Shown: positions 6,648 to 14,394 of the stretch, in pieces | Numbering within the stretch: the stretch's first letter is position 1 | Layout of the letters: each line of letters starts with the position of its first letter | Assembly: GCA_964523735.1 (NCBI GenBank) | Contig: CAZFYZ010000083.1 | Location: 1-16,418 of the forward strand | Reading direction: 5' to 3' | Length of the DNA stretch: 16,418 nucleotides | Origin: CAZFYZ01 sp964523735 | Lineage (GTDB): Bacteria; Armatimonadota; UBA5829 | Position numbers and translations under genes: made by a program | Notes under the pieces: model-generated | Databases searched by the model: none | Told to the model about the DNA's origin: nothing | The model's input: only the letters and a program-made list of their open reading frames with translations

Positions 6648-8651
6648 ATGAGAACAGGCATATGGCTAATGCCAGTAATTGGGTTGGCAAGCATGTTTTT
6701 TTCACCGAATGTGGACGCGCTACCACTTGCTCGCTACGCGGCTGATCCGCCTATCTCGTTCACCTACGGCGGGAGGTCGTCGGCTGAGTTGATGAAGACG
6801 TGGCAGGTGACGCGATCGAGCAAGAGGATCGGTGGAACCCGCAGGCAGCAGACTATCACCTACCTCGATCCAGCGACCAGGCTGGAAGTCAAGCTGGTCT
6901 CGGTCGCCTACAGCGACTTCCCGACCGTCGAGTGGACGGTCTATTTCAGGAACACTGGCAGCGAAGACACTCCCATTCTGGAAGACATCAAAGGCCTTGA
7001 CGTGTACTGGCGGAAGACTGGAGCAGATGAGTTCGTCCTCCACCACAACAAGGGGAGCATCGTCACCGCCGAGGACTTCAGACCGCTGACCACGACTCTC
7101 ACGCCTGGCAGTAAGACCAGTTTCGAGCCTCTGGGTGGGCGCGGGACTTGGGGCGAATGGCCCTACTACAACCTGGAGTTCGATGGCGGCGGCGCGATCG
7201 TTGCGATCGGGTGGCCCGGGTACTGGTCTGCGGACTTTGAAAGAGGCACCGATAACTTGATCCGCGTTCGAGCGGGTCAGAAGATCACTCATATGAAGCT
7301 CAGACCGGGCGAACAGGTACGCACGCCTCTGATGGTTGTCCAGGGTTACAATGCCGCGTCTCGCGCGGCTCCGGGGTCGCGCGAGCGCGACAAGGGCAAC
7401 TGGATCGATGCGCAGAACGTCTGGCGTAAGTGGATGGTTGCCTATAACATCCCCCGAACCAAAGGCGGCAAGCTTCCCCCCGCGCAGTTCAACGCGTGCA
7501 GCTCGCACCAGTTCGCCGAGATGATCAACGCGAACGAGGAGAACCAGAAGCTCTTCGTCGATCGGTTTGCCGAAGAGAAGCTTGGCCTCGACTACTGGTG
7601 GATGGACGCCGGTTGGTATCCGTGCGATGGCAACTGGTACAAGACAGGCACTTGGGAAGTAGACAAGACACGCTTCCCCAACGGCCTGCGCGCCATCAGC
7701 GACCGCGCGCACGAGAAGGGTATCAAGACGATCGTGTGGTTTGAGCCCGAACGAGTGGCGGTCGACACCTGGCTCTACGACAATCATCCGGAGTGGCTTC
7801 TCCTCACCAAACCGGGCGAACAGGGGCTGCTGAACCTCGGCAACCCCGAAGCGCTGAACTGGTGCATCAATCACATCAATGGCCTCATCAAGAGCGAGGG
7901 TATCGACCTGTACCGGCAAGACTACAACATCGATCCCCTGCCTTACTGGCGGGCGAACGACGCCGAGGACCGGCAGGGCTATACCGAGAACGCCTACACC
8001 CAGGGCTACCTTGCTTATTGGGACGGCCTGAGGAAGGCGAACCCCGGCATGCTGATAGACAGCTGTTCCGGTGGCGGATGCCGCAATGACCTCGAAACAA
8101 TGCGTCGCGCCGTGCCTCTCTTGCGGAGCGACTACATCTTCGAGCCTATCGGCCAGCAGGGGCACACCTACGGGCTATCGCTATGGCTCCCGTTCTTCGG
8201 CACGGGGATCAAGGCTACGGACCCCTACGATGTGCGCAGCACGATGTGCATGGGCTTCACGTCGGGCTGGGATGTCAGGGACACGAGCCTGCCATACGAT
8301 TCCCTGCGCAAGTTGATCAGCCAGTGGCGGGAATACGCATGGCACTACTACGGCGATTTCTATCCGATAACCGACCACAATCTCGACAACAGCCGATGGA
8401 TTGCCTGGCAATACAACTCTCCGAAGCAGGGCAAGGGTATCGTGCAAGCATTCCGAAGGGCAGGCTGTCCCGAAGCATCTCTGACCGTCAAGCTGAGGGG
8501 GCTGAGTCCAAAGGCAGAGTACGCTGTGCGCGACATCGATACAAATGAGGGCGGCACATTCACCGGCCGCGAACTCATGGACAAGGGCTTCACGATCGAC
8601 TCCCAATCAAGCCCATCAGCCAAGGTCGTGGAGTACAAGAAGGCAAAGTAG
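6648..8651 (+). CDS. Secreted GH36-family alpha-galactosidase, paralogue 3, with a 14-residue palindrome-encoded insertion
   Basis: 667 residues. Signal peptide about 1-24 (hydrophobic core; NVDA before LPLARY, a weaker cleavage site than in the paralogues). Barrel motifs: LDYWWMDAGWYPCDG (314-328), VWFEPERV (363-370), LLNLGNP (394-400), LYRQDYN (421-427; nucleophile Asp425) and SCSGGGCRND (472-481; acid/base Asp481, with Cys478 where the others have His). Residues 235-248 are an insertion absent from all three paralogues and encoded by two back-to-back hairpins (7350-7391); it falls between the N-terminal sandwich and the barrel (QGY | KGNWIDAQN). Shares KLGLDYWWMD, GFTSGWD and RAGCP with paralogue 4, so these two are the closer pair. 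Has its own candidate promoter and AAGGAG site. Confidence 0.88.
   Translation: MRTGIWLMPVIGLASMFFSPNVDALPLARYAADPPISFTYGGRSSAELMKTWQVTRSSKRIGGTRRQQTITYLDPATRLEVKLVSVAYSDFPTVEWTVYFRNTGSEDTPILEDIKGLDVYWRKTGADEFVLHHNKGSIVTAEDFRPLTTTLTPGSKTSFEPLGGRGTWGEWPYYNLEFDGGGAIVAIGWPGYWSADFERGTDNLIRVRAGQKITHMKLRPGEQVRTPLMVVQGYNAASRAAPGSRERDKGNWIDAQNVWRKWMVAYNIPRTKGGKLPPAQFNACSSHQFAEMINANEENQKLFVDRFAEEKLGLDYWWMDAGWYPCDGNWYKTGTWEVDKTRFPNGLRAISDRAHEKGIKTIVWFEPERVAVDTWLYDNHPEWLLLTKPGEQGLLNLGNPEALNWCINHINGLIKSEGIDLYRQDYNIDPLPYWRANDAEDRQGYTENAYTQGYLAYWDGLRKANPGMLIDSCSGGGCRNDLETMRRAVPLLRSDYIFEPIGQQGHTYGLSLWLPFFGTGIKATDPYDVRSTMCMGFTSGWDVRDTSLPYDSLRKLISQWREYAWHYYGDFYPITDHNLDNSRWIAWQYNSPKQGKGIVQAFRRAGCPEASLTVKLRGLSPKAEYAVRDIDTNEGGTFTGRELMDKGFTIDSQSSPSAKVVEYKKAK
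7350..7391 (+). repeat. 42-base in-frame double-hairpin insertion in GH36 paralogue 3
   Basis: Alignment with the three paralogues shows exactly 42 extra bases (14 codons) after a tyrosine codon. They contain two perfect hairpins: GCCGCG (7353-7358) with CGCGGC (7364-7369), and GTCGCG (7376-7381) with CGCGAC (7386-7391). The tetranucleotide ACAA occurs at both edges (7348-7351 and 7390-7393), as a target-site duplication would. The sequence is unrelated to the 40-base unit in the hydantoinase and apbE genes. Confidence 0.75.
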
Positions 8652-8654
8652 CTA

Positions 8655-8681
8655 TTGGGGGAGACCGCGTGATCTCCCCAA
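8655..8681 (+). terminator. Hairpin after GH36 paralogue 3 (possible terminator)
   Basis: TTGGGGGAGA (8655-8664) pairs with TCTCCCCAA (8673-8681), one G bulged, with an eight-base loop, starting four bases after the stop codon. No T-tract follows, so termination is uncertain; it may instead protect the mRNA end. Confidence 0.4.
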
Positions 8682-8690
8682 CGTGAACAA

Positions 8691-8710
8691 CCGGCCTGCG
8701 CCGGCAAGGA
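8691..8710 (+). promoter_or_regulatory. GC hairpin abutting the ribosome binding site of GH36 paralogue 4
   Basis: CCGGC (8691-8695) pairs with GCCGG (8700-8704) on a CTGC loop, followed directly by the AAGGA (8706-8710) Shine-Dalgarno of the ATG at 8718. Position and the shared GGCAAGGA match the leader of paralogue 3 although the loop differs. Confidence 0.4.
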
Positions 8711-8717
8711 AAGTGAC

Positions 8718-10676
8718 ATGAAGATATTCTCTCTATTCTCGATTCTTGGAGTGGCATCTATGCTAGTATCGCAACCGGCAGGAGCTCTTCCGGTCGGATC
8801 GTACGCCGACGATCCTCCGATCTCGTTCACCTACGATGGGAAGTCGTCCACAGAGCTGATGAAGGCTTGGAATGCGACCCGCACAACGAAGCAGATCGGC
8901 AAGACCTGCACGCAGCAGACGATCACCTACGTTGACCCGGCGACTAAGCTCGAGGTCAAGCTGGTCTCGGTCGCTTACAGCGACTTCCCGACGGTCGAGT
9001 GGACAGCGTATTTCAAGAACACGGGCTCGGTCGATACGCCTATCCTCGAGAAGGTCAAGGCCCTCGACATCTTCGTCGAGCGCCAGCAGCCGGAGGAGTT
9101 TATCCTCCATCACCAGAAGGGCACGACGGTCCAAGCCGACGACTTCGCGCCATACACGAAGGTCTTGAACCGCGGGTCCAGGACTCACTTCGTTCCCGGC
9201 CGCGGCTGCTCAACTGGTGGACACTGGCCCTACTACAACCTGGAGTTTGATGGCGGCGGCGCGCTGATCGTCGTGGGCTGGCCGGGTTACTGGTCCTCCG
9301 ACTTCAATAGAGGCACCGGCGGCACGTTGGCGATCAAGGCCGGTCAGGAGACGACCCATCTGAAGCTCAAGCCGGGCGAGCAGATCCGCACACCACTGAT
9401 TGTTGTCCAGAACTACCAGGGCGACTGGATCGACGCGCAGAACACCTGGCGCAAGTGGATGGTGGCTTACAACATCCCGCGCGTTGAGGGCGGCAAGCTT
9501 CCGCCTCCGCAGTTCAACGCCTGCAGTTCGCACCAGTATGCGGAGATGATCAACGCGAACGAAGAAAACCAGAAGCTCTTCATCGACCGGTTCGTGGAAG
9601 AGAAGTTGGGACTCGACTACTGGTGGATGGACGCCGGATGGTATCCGTGCGACGGCAACTGGGGCAAGACCGGCAACTGGGAAGTCGATAGGACGCGGTT
9701 CCCCAACGGTCTGCGGGCGATCAGCGATCACGGCAGAAGCAAGGGCGTGCAGACCATCGTCTGGTTCGAGCCCGAGCGCGTGGCCCAAGGAACGTGGCTC
9801 TATGACAAGCACCCTGAGTGGATGCTCCTCACAAAGGGGGGCGGACAGGCGCTGCTCAATCTCGGGAATCCCGACTGCCTGAAGTGGGCAATCGATCACT
9901 TCAACGGACTGATCGACAGCGAAGGCATCGACTACTATCGCCAGGACTACAACGTCGACCCACTGGCGCACTGGCGGGACAATGATACGGAAGACCGGCA
10001 GGGCTGGACCGAGAACGCGTACGTGGTGGGCTATCTGGCCTACTGGGACGGCCTGCGGGCAGCACATCCTGGCATGCTCATCGATAGCTGCGCATCCGGC
10101 GGGCACCGCAATGACCTGGAGACTATGCGCCGCGCGGTGCCTCTCTTGAGGAGTGACTACATCTTCGAGCCCGTCGGCCAGCAGGCTCACACATATGGGC
10201 TGTCGTTCTGGCTGCCTTTCTTCGGGACTGGCATCAAGTCCACTGACCCATATGACATTCGCAGCACGATGTGCATGGGCTTCACGTCGGGATGGGATCT
10301 CAGGGACACGAACCTGCCATACGATCTACTGCGGAAACTGATCGGCCAGTGGAAGGAGTATGCCTGGAACTACTACGGCGACTTCTATCCCATGACCGAG
10401 TACAACTTGGACAATGTGAAGTGGATCGCCTGGCAGTATAACACGCCCAGCGAGGGCAAGGGAATGGTGCAGGCATTCCGCAGAGCCGGGTGCCCGGATG
10501 CGTCACTCACGGTTAAGCTAAGAGGTCTGACCCCTGGCACGAAGTATGCCGTGCGCGACATCGACTCGGGCGAAGGCGGAACCTACACGGACAAGGAGTT
10601 GATGGAAACAGGCTTCACGATCAACTCCCAGGCTGCCCCTGATGCCAAGGTGATCGAGTACACGAAGGCCAAGTAA
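8718..10676 (+). CDS. Secreted GH36-family alpha-galactosidase, paralogue 4
   Basis: 652 residues. Signal peptide 1-23 (short basic start, hydrophobic core, AGA before LPVGSY). N-terminal sandwich to about 235, barrel with LDYWWMDAGWYPCDG (299-313), VWFEPERV (348-355), LLNLGNPDCL (379-388), YYRQDYN (406-412; nucleophile Asp410, Tyr replacing the Leu of the other three) and SCASGGHRND (457-466; acid/base Asp466), then the C-terminal beta-domain. Only 66 bases separate it from paralogue 3, its closest relative here, so they may be co-transcribed. It is the last gene of the plus-strand cluster and ends 25 bases from the convergent sugar isomerase/epimerase gene. Like the others it should release terminal alpha-galactosyl (or related) residues outside the cytoplasm. 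Confidence 0.88.
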   Translation: MKIFSLFSILGVASMLVSQPAGALPVGSYADDPPISFTYDGKSSTELMKAWNATRTTKQIGKTCTQQTITYVDPATKLEVKLVSVAYSDFPTVEWTAYFKNTGSVDTPILEKVKALDIFVERQQPEEFILHHQKGTTVQADDFAPYTKVLNRGSRTHFVPGRGCSTGGHWPYYNLEFDGGGALIVVGWPGYWSSDFNRGTGGTLAIKAGQETTHLKLKPGEQIRTPLIVVQNYQGDWIDAQNTWRKWMVAYNIPRVEGGKLPPPQFNACSSHQYAEMINANEENQKLFIDRFVEEKLGLDYWWMDAGWYPCDGNWGKTGNWEVDRTRFPNGLRAISDHGRSKGVQTIVWFEPERVAQGTWLYDKHPEWMLLTKGGGQALLNLGNPDCLKWAIDHFNGLIDSEGIDYYRQDYNVDPLAHWRDNDTEDRQGWTENAYVVGYLAYWDGLRAAHPGMLIDSCASGGHRNDLETMRRAVPLLRSDYIFEPVGQQAHTYGLSFWLPFFGTGIKSTDPYDIRSTMCMGFTSGWDLRDTNLPYDLLRKLIGQWKEYAWNYYGDFYPMTEYNLDNVKWIAWQYNTPSEGKGMVQAFRRAGCPDASLTVKLRGLTPGTKYAVRDIDSGEGGTYTDKELMETGFTINSQAAPDAKVIEYTKAK

Positions 10677-10701
10677 CTGCTGTCGTTTCGTGCGGCGCGG
10701 G

Positions 10702-11499
10702 TCAAGTCTTGCTCAGCAAGAACTCCCGCGCCGCTCTCAACACTTCTACCGGGTCTCCCGGAGCGGCAACCTCCAGGCAGATGATAGCGTCGTCGGGCAA
10801 GCGGTGCATCGCGGGTATCACAGCCTCCCAATTGACAGTCCCCTCGCCTGGAGGCAAGTGCAGGTCTCTATCCCCAAGGTTGTCGTTGACGTGGACCTCG
10901 ATGATCAGGTCACGGAACTCCTCGAGGTAGGTTTCCGCCGGGACCCCGTCGCGCTTGCGGCTGCGGTTGGCGTGGCCGGTGTCGATGCAGATGCCAATAC
11001 CGGCTCCAAGGGGATCGGGGGACAAGAGCTCGACGGCGCGTCTCATCATCTTGATGCCGGTCCGCCCACTGTTCTCCAGGGCAAGCCAGAGTCCGACGTC
11101 TTGAGCGACCTTTCCGATGTCACGGAGTTCTTGCGAAGATGGAGGGAGTTCCTCTCCTTCCAATCCAAGCGTTCCGGGATGAACGACGAGAATACTCGCG
11201 CCGACACGAGCGGCAATCTCGATCTCCTTACGCAACCTATCCGCGGACCAGTTGACGATGCTGGTGTGCGCGGTGACTATATTGACACCGTAACAGGCCC
11301 GCTCGATGGATTGGATCACGTGCTCGCTGTAGAAACCACTGCCTGAACGGCTGAGCCAGGTTTCTACTCCGAACCGGGCATCGGTGATGATTTTGATACG
11401 GTCAGCAGGGGTCAAGGACTGGTCGCGCGGCGCCCATCGACGGTCGGGGTCGTTGAAGATCGAGATGGAAGCGCTGATCCTGCCGGCGATGTCTAGCAT
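10702..11499 (-). CDS. Sugar phosphate isomerase/epimerase, xylose-isomerase-like TIM barrel
   Basis: 265 residues, typical length for the AP-endonuclease-2 / xylose-isomerase-like TIM barrel family, which interconverts sugars or acts on keto-sugars, inositols and hydroxypyruvate using a divalent metal. Likely metal-site residues: Glu142 (LALENSG), Asp173 and His176 (CIDTGHAN), His203 (EVHVND) and Glu243 (CLEV); His107 (VVHPGT) and His214 (DLHLPPGEGTVNW) are also typical. No signal peptide, so cytoplasmic. Its ATG (11497-11499) is separated by one base from the stop codon of apbE, so translation is probably coupled. It converges with the GH36 cluster. The exact substrate cannot be read from sequence; an aldose/ketose released by the GH36 enzymes or oxidised by the Gfo/Idh proteins is a reasonable guess. 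Confidence 0.85.
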   Translation of the reverse strand: MLDIAGRISASISIFNDPDRRWAPRDQSLTPADRIKIITDARFGVETWLSRSGSGFYSEHVIQSIERACYGVNIVTAHTSIVNWSADRLRKEIEIAARVGASILVVHPGTLGLEGEELPPSSQELRDIGKVAQDVGLWLALENSGRTGIKMMRRAVELLSPDPLGAGIGICIDTGHANRSRKRDGVPAETYLEEFRDLIIEVHVNDNLGDRDLHLPPGEGTVNWEAVIPAMHRLPDDAIICLEVAAPGDPVEVLRAAREFLLSKT

Positions 11500-11500
11500 C

Positions 11501-12430
11501 CTACACTCTCACCAAGCCGTCATAACCCGCGAATCTCTCTCGCATTGCCGGCAGCCACTCGTCACCGAGCACGAGGAGGGCTGTTGACAGGGCGTCGCAG
11601 TCGGTGGGAGAGGGCCCCCAGACGGCAGCTAGCTTGGCCCCCTCACCCCGGCCCTCTCCCGCGAGGGGAGAGGGGGACATAACTGGCTGCCCCGTGCGGG
11701 GGTCGATCATGTGGCCGTATGTCTGGCCATCAACTGTGAACGAGCGTCCGTGTGGCGCGGAGACGGAGAGGGCAGAGTTGCATAGATCGTGGGTTGCGCC
11801 CTCACCCCCGGGAGAGGGGGCGCGTAAGGCGACAGACCAGTCGTCGTGGTCGAGCGAAGAGCCTATGGCGTAGACGGTGCTTGTGCCGCCGTGAAGGAGG
11901 GCGCAGGTGACGCCGTTGGCCCTGACGATGCCAGCCGCCTGCTCGATGGCGTAGCCTTTGCCGATCGCGCCGAGGTCGATCCCGATACCCGGCCTGTCGA
12001 AACTGACGGTCAGGTCGTTCTCATCAAGCGTCACGTGCTGCATGCCCGTGATCTCGCACGCCTTGGCAAGCTCGCCTGGGTCCGGCACCTTGCCCCCTCC
12101 GTCGGTGAACCCCCACGCCCGCATCAGTGGCGCGATGGTGATGTCGAATGCTCCCCCGGTGGCCTGCCAAATCTCCTGCGCCCGCTTGAGCAGCTCGAAG
12201 AGGCCTGGCTCGACCTTGACCGGCGCTTTCGCGGCGTGTGCGTTGATCCAGCTAATGTCGCTGTCCGGTCTGAAGCGGCTCAGTTGCTTGTCCAGCCGCT
12301 CGATCTCCTCGATCGCTTCCTCCCCCGCGGCCCGGAGGCGAACAGGATCGTCGCCATCCAGCACCAGCTCGAAGCGGGTGGCCATGGCGTATGTGGCAAG
12401 TTTGGTCGGTTCCCGTTCAGCCAAGGACAT
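11501..12430 (-). CDS. apbE: FAD:protein FMN transferase (ApbE), with two palindrome-encoded insertions
   Basis: Transfers FMN from FAD to a threonine of target flavoproteins. The 309 residues carry YAMATRFE (14-21), TGGAFDITIAPLMRAWGF (91-108), IDLGAIGKGYAIE (151-163), HGGTSTVYAIG (180-190), HMIDPRTGQPV (240-250) and the metal-binding DCDALSTAL (277-285). ATG 12430 is chosen because homology starts right there and an upstream in-frame ATG (12487) would run far into the preceding gene; even so it overlaps that gene by 14 bases. No lipoprotein or Sec signal is visible, unlike many exported ApbE proteins. Residues 203-212 (APSPGGEGA) and 252-265 (PSPLAGEGRGEGA) are translated palindromic repeats; the second lies between HMIDPRTG and DALST, where the family has a short strand leading to the active site. 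Whether activity survives is open; both halves of the active site are present. No obvious target protein is in the window. Confidence 0.88.
   Translation of the reverse strand: MSLAEREPTKLATYAMATRFELVLDGDDPVRLRAAGEEAIEEIERLDKQLSRFRPDSDISWINAHAAKAPVKVEPGLFELLKRAQEIWQATGGAFDITIAPLMRAWGFTDGGGKVPDPGELAKACEITGMQHVTLDENDLTVSFDRPGIGIDLGAIGKGYAIEQAAGIVRANGVTCALLHGGTSTVYAIGSSLDHDDWSVALRAPSPGGEGATHDLCNSALSVSAPHGRSFTVDGQTYGHMIDPRTGQPVMSPSPLAGEGRGEGAKLAAVWGPSPTDCDALSTALLVLGDEWLPAMRERFAGYDGLVRV
11638..11677 (-). repeat. 40-base palindromic unit inserted in apbE, identical to 748-787
   Basis: On the coding strand this is base-for-base the same as copy B in the hydantoinase gene, about 10.9 kb away. Here it is read in another codon phase, giving SPSPLAGEGRGEG instead of PPLPSRERAGVRG. 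The arms (ccccctc / gaggggg and ccctctccc / gggagaggg types) can fold back. Confidence 0.9.
11797..11823 (-). repeat. Shortened copy of the palindromic unit in apbE
   Basis: On the coding strand the ccccctctccc start and the ggggtgaggg end of the unit are joined directly; about 15 central bases are missing. It encodes APSPGGEGA at residues 204-212, between VALR and the conserved region leading to the HMIDP motif. It lies about 120 bases from the full copy in the same gene. Confidence 0.75.
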
Positions 12431-12992
12431 CACCTGAACCGTTGGGCGGACCCAAGTCTGGCGCGAAGTGCTTTGTGAGGGAGCCAAGGTAGTCGCTGCC
12501 TGGGCAGTACTCTAGGCCATCCCCGAGTGCTTTCCGCGCTTCGCCTTCTCGCCCCAGCTTGCGCAGTGCCTCAACCTTGCAGTTGAACAATGCCTCGGCA
12601 ACATTCGTATGCACCTCCGGACGATTCATGTAGTAGCCCAGGCACAGAGGCAGCACAAGAAGGCCTGTCTCCGCCGCTTCCAGTGCCTCTTCGTGCCGTC
12701 CCAGATAGCCCAGGGCATCGGCCTTGCCGGCCCACGCCTCCGCCAGCTTCCACTCCACTGCAATAGCCCGCTCGTAGTACCGCAGGGCTTCTCTCAGCGC
12801 GATCGGCAGTTCCATCTCAAGCTCTTCGCAGTCCCAAAGGTACAGCTCTCCAAGGTCAATCAGCGCCTGCGTGTGACGGGGGTTGATCTCCAGCGCACGC
12901 AGAAGATGCTGCTCGGCCTCCTTGTAGCGCTCATCTTCCACCAAGTCGAACGCCCGGTTGTAGTGGAAGTCGGCTGCTTCCTCGATACTCAT
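12417..12992 (-). CDS. Tetratricopeptide repeat protein
   Basis: 191 residues from ATG 12992, preceded by a GGAGAG Shine-Dalgarno at good spacing; an ATG seven codons further up (13013) would place its start inside the adjoining hairpin and lacks such a site. Helical TPR-type units are visible at about 9-42 (FHYNRAFDLVEDERYKEAEQ, ending in ALEINP), 63-81 (ALRYYERAIAVE), 84-115 (AEAWAGKADALGYLGRHEEALEAAE) and 129-163 (VAEALFNCKVEALRKLGREGEARKAL). No signal peptide or membrane segment, so probably a cytoplasmic protein-protein interaction scaffold. Its partner and role are unknown. The 3' end overlaps the start of apbE by 14 bases, which implies co-expression with apbE and the sugar isomerase gene. 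Confidence 0.8.
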   Translation of the reverse strand: MSIEEAADFHYNRAFDLVEDERYKEAEQHLLRALEINPRHTQALIDLGELYLWDCEELEMELPIALREALRYYERAIAVEWKLAEAWAGKADALGYLGRHEEALEAAETGLLVLPLCLGYYMNRPEVHTNVAEALFNCKVEALRKLGREGEARKALGDGLEYCPGSDYLGSLTKHFAPDLGPPNGSGDVLG

Positions 12993-13012
12993 CGCGCTCT
13001 CCAGGCAGCACA

Positions 13013-13041
13013 ACGGGCGGCACGATGATCGTACCGCCCGT
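13013..13041. repeat. Hairpin just upstream of the TPR gene
   Basis: ACGGGCGG (13013-13020) pairs with CCGCCCGT (13034-13041), and ACGAT with ATCGT (13022-13032) extends the stem inward past one mismatch. It lies 20 bases before the TPR start codon in the same gap as the 13057-13081 hairpin; either could separate the Gfo/Idh and TPR-apbE transcription units. Confidence 0.6.
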
Positions 13042-13056
13042 GGTTCTTCACTGAGG

Positions 13057-13081
13057 GTTTCGGGACAGGGTGTCCCGAAAC
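13057..13081 (-). terminator. Perfect hairpin after Gfo/Idh gene 1 (possible terminator)
   Basis: GTTTCGGGACA (13057-13067) and TGTCCCGAAAC (13071-13081) form an 11-base perfect stem with a three-base loop, 16 bases after the stop codon of the minus-strand oxidoreductase. No T-tract follows on that strand. The TTCGGGA/TCCCGAA core recurs in the 15721-15834 element. Confidence 0.5.
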
Positions 13082-13097
13082 AACGCTTGAGTAGGAC

Positions 13098-14390
13098 CTA
13101 AACAAGCTTGTACTTGTCCGGGTCGAAGACCATCATCTTGCTCTCGCGGTAGGACTGCTCCGCAAGCGAGACCATCGTCTGAACCCTCAAGCCGAGGTCG
13201 ATGCCGCAGTTGGGCTCCTTGCCCTCACGGATCGCGCTAAGCCAGTTCCGCTCGTGCTCCCCGACGTCTTCGCCCGGGCCGACTACCGGCACGTCTTCCT
13301 CGTCGATCTCATCGGCGAATGGACGCTCCGGCCTGATCTGGACCTTGCCGCCGCCGAAGTACATAGTAGCTTTCTGGCCGCGGATCATGTCCGGAATCCC
13401 CTGCTCATTGACGGTCGAACCCAGGAGATAGATCATCATTCCGTTCGGGAACTCGACGGTGAGCATCGTGGCGTCTGCCACATCTCGCAGTTCCCCGTTG
13501 CCCTTGTCTGTGTCACAGATGTTGGCGCCGACGCACGCGACCCTCTTGGGGAAGTCCATCGTGGCCATAGCAATCATCAGCGGGTGCAGGCGATGGGGCC
13601 ACAGATCGCCGATAATGCCCGTTCCATAGTCCCAATACTTGCGCCATCGGAAGTAGCGCTCGGGGCTGAACGGCCGCTTCGGGGCGTTCCCAAGCCACAT
13701 CTTCCAGTCGCAGTTGGACTCGGTCATATCGGAATCGATGCCGTAGTTCCACTCGCCGCTCGGGTTGTTCCGGCAATAGCTGCCCTGGGCACAGATCACT
13801 TTGCCGATCTTGCCGTCTCTGATGACCTGGCCTGCAGTGTGCCATTTGGCGTCCGAGCAGCCCTGTGAGCCAACCTGCACAACCTTCTTGGTCCGCTTGG
13901 CTGTCTGCCACATCTTGATCGCTTCGTCGAGAGTGTGCGTCATCGGCTTCTCAACGTAAACGTGCTTGCCGGCCTCCATCGCCGCCACCGAGATCGGCCC
14001 ATGCCAGTGATCAGGCGTGGCGATCACAACCGCGTCGATGTCGTTGTTCTCCAGCAGCTTACGGTAGTCGGAGAACACCATGTTGTCGGGACAGCCGGCT
14101 CTCCTCTGCGCGCCCCTACGACGATTCTCCCAGACATCACAGACCGCCGCACAGGCTATGTTGCGCTTGGCCTCTTCCTCTTTGAACCCGTGCAGATGGC
14201 CGCCGCCCATGCCGCCGACGCCGATAAACCCGATGTTGATCCTGTCGTTGGCGCCAATGACTCTTGGCGAGGGAGCCGCCCACAGTCTCTCAGATGCCAG
14301 ACTGCCTGCCGCGACAGCCGCGGCCGTGACTCCCGCCGCCTTTATGAACTCGCGGCGGGACATGCCCTTGTCATCACGTATTTCCTTCAA
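13098..14390 (-). CDS. Tat-exported Gfo/Idh/MocA family oxidoreductase 1
   Basis: NAD(P)-dependent sugar or inositol dehydrogenase-type protein. From the proposed TTG start it has 430 residues: twin-arginine signal SRREFIK (11-17) with an alanine-rich core to about 39, Rossmann loop GFIGVGGMGGGHL (54-66), IATPDHWHG (123-131), the family's EKP motif at 147-149, YGTGIIGDLWPH (255-266) in the substrate domain, and a C-terminal YRESKMMVF. TTG 14390 has a perfect-looking GGAGGAAA site four bases upstream, whereas ATG 14363 has only a close AAGGG; both leave the Tat signal intact. The frame is open further upstream into gene 2 but without family sequence. Such exported members are common in Planctomycetota and related phyla and act on glycans or as oxidoreductases with tightly bound cofactor; the substrate here is unknown. 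Confidence 0.88.
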   Translation of the reverse strand: MKEIRDDKGMSRREFIKAAGVTAAAVAAGSLASERLWAAPSPRVIGANDRINIGFIGVGGMGGGHLHGFKEEEAKRNIACAAVCDVWENRRRGAQRRAGCPDNMVFSDYRKLLENNDIDAVVIATPDHWHGPISVAAMEAGKHVYVEKPMTHTLDEAIKMWQTAKRTKKVVQVGSQGCSDAKWHTAGQVIRDGKIGKVICAQGSYCRNNPSGEWNYGIDSDMTESNCDWKMWLGNAPKRPFSPERYFRWRKYWDYGTGIIGDLWPHRLHPLMIAMATMDFPKRVACVGANICDTDKGNGELRDVADATMLTVEFPNGMMIYLLGSTVNEQGIPDMIRGQKATMYFGGGKVQIRPERPFADEIDEEDVPVVGPGEDVGEHERNWLSAIREGKEPNCGIDLGLRVQTMVSLAEQSYRESKMMVFDPDKYKLV

Positions 14391-14394
14391 CTTG

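Noticed and set aside
12431..12487. ApbE start at the upstream ATG
   Set aside because: Would overlap the TPR gene by 71 bases and adds residues unlike the family.
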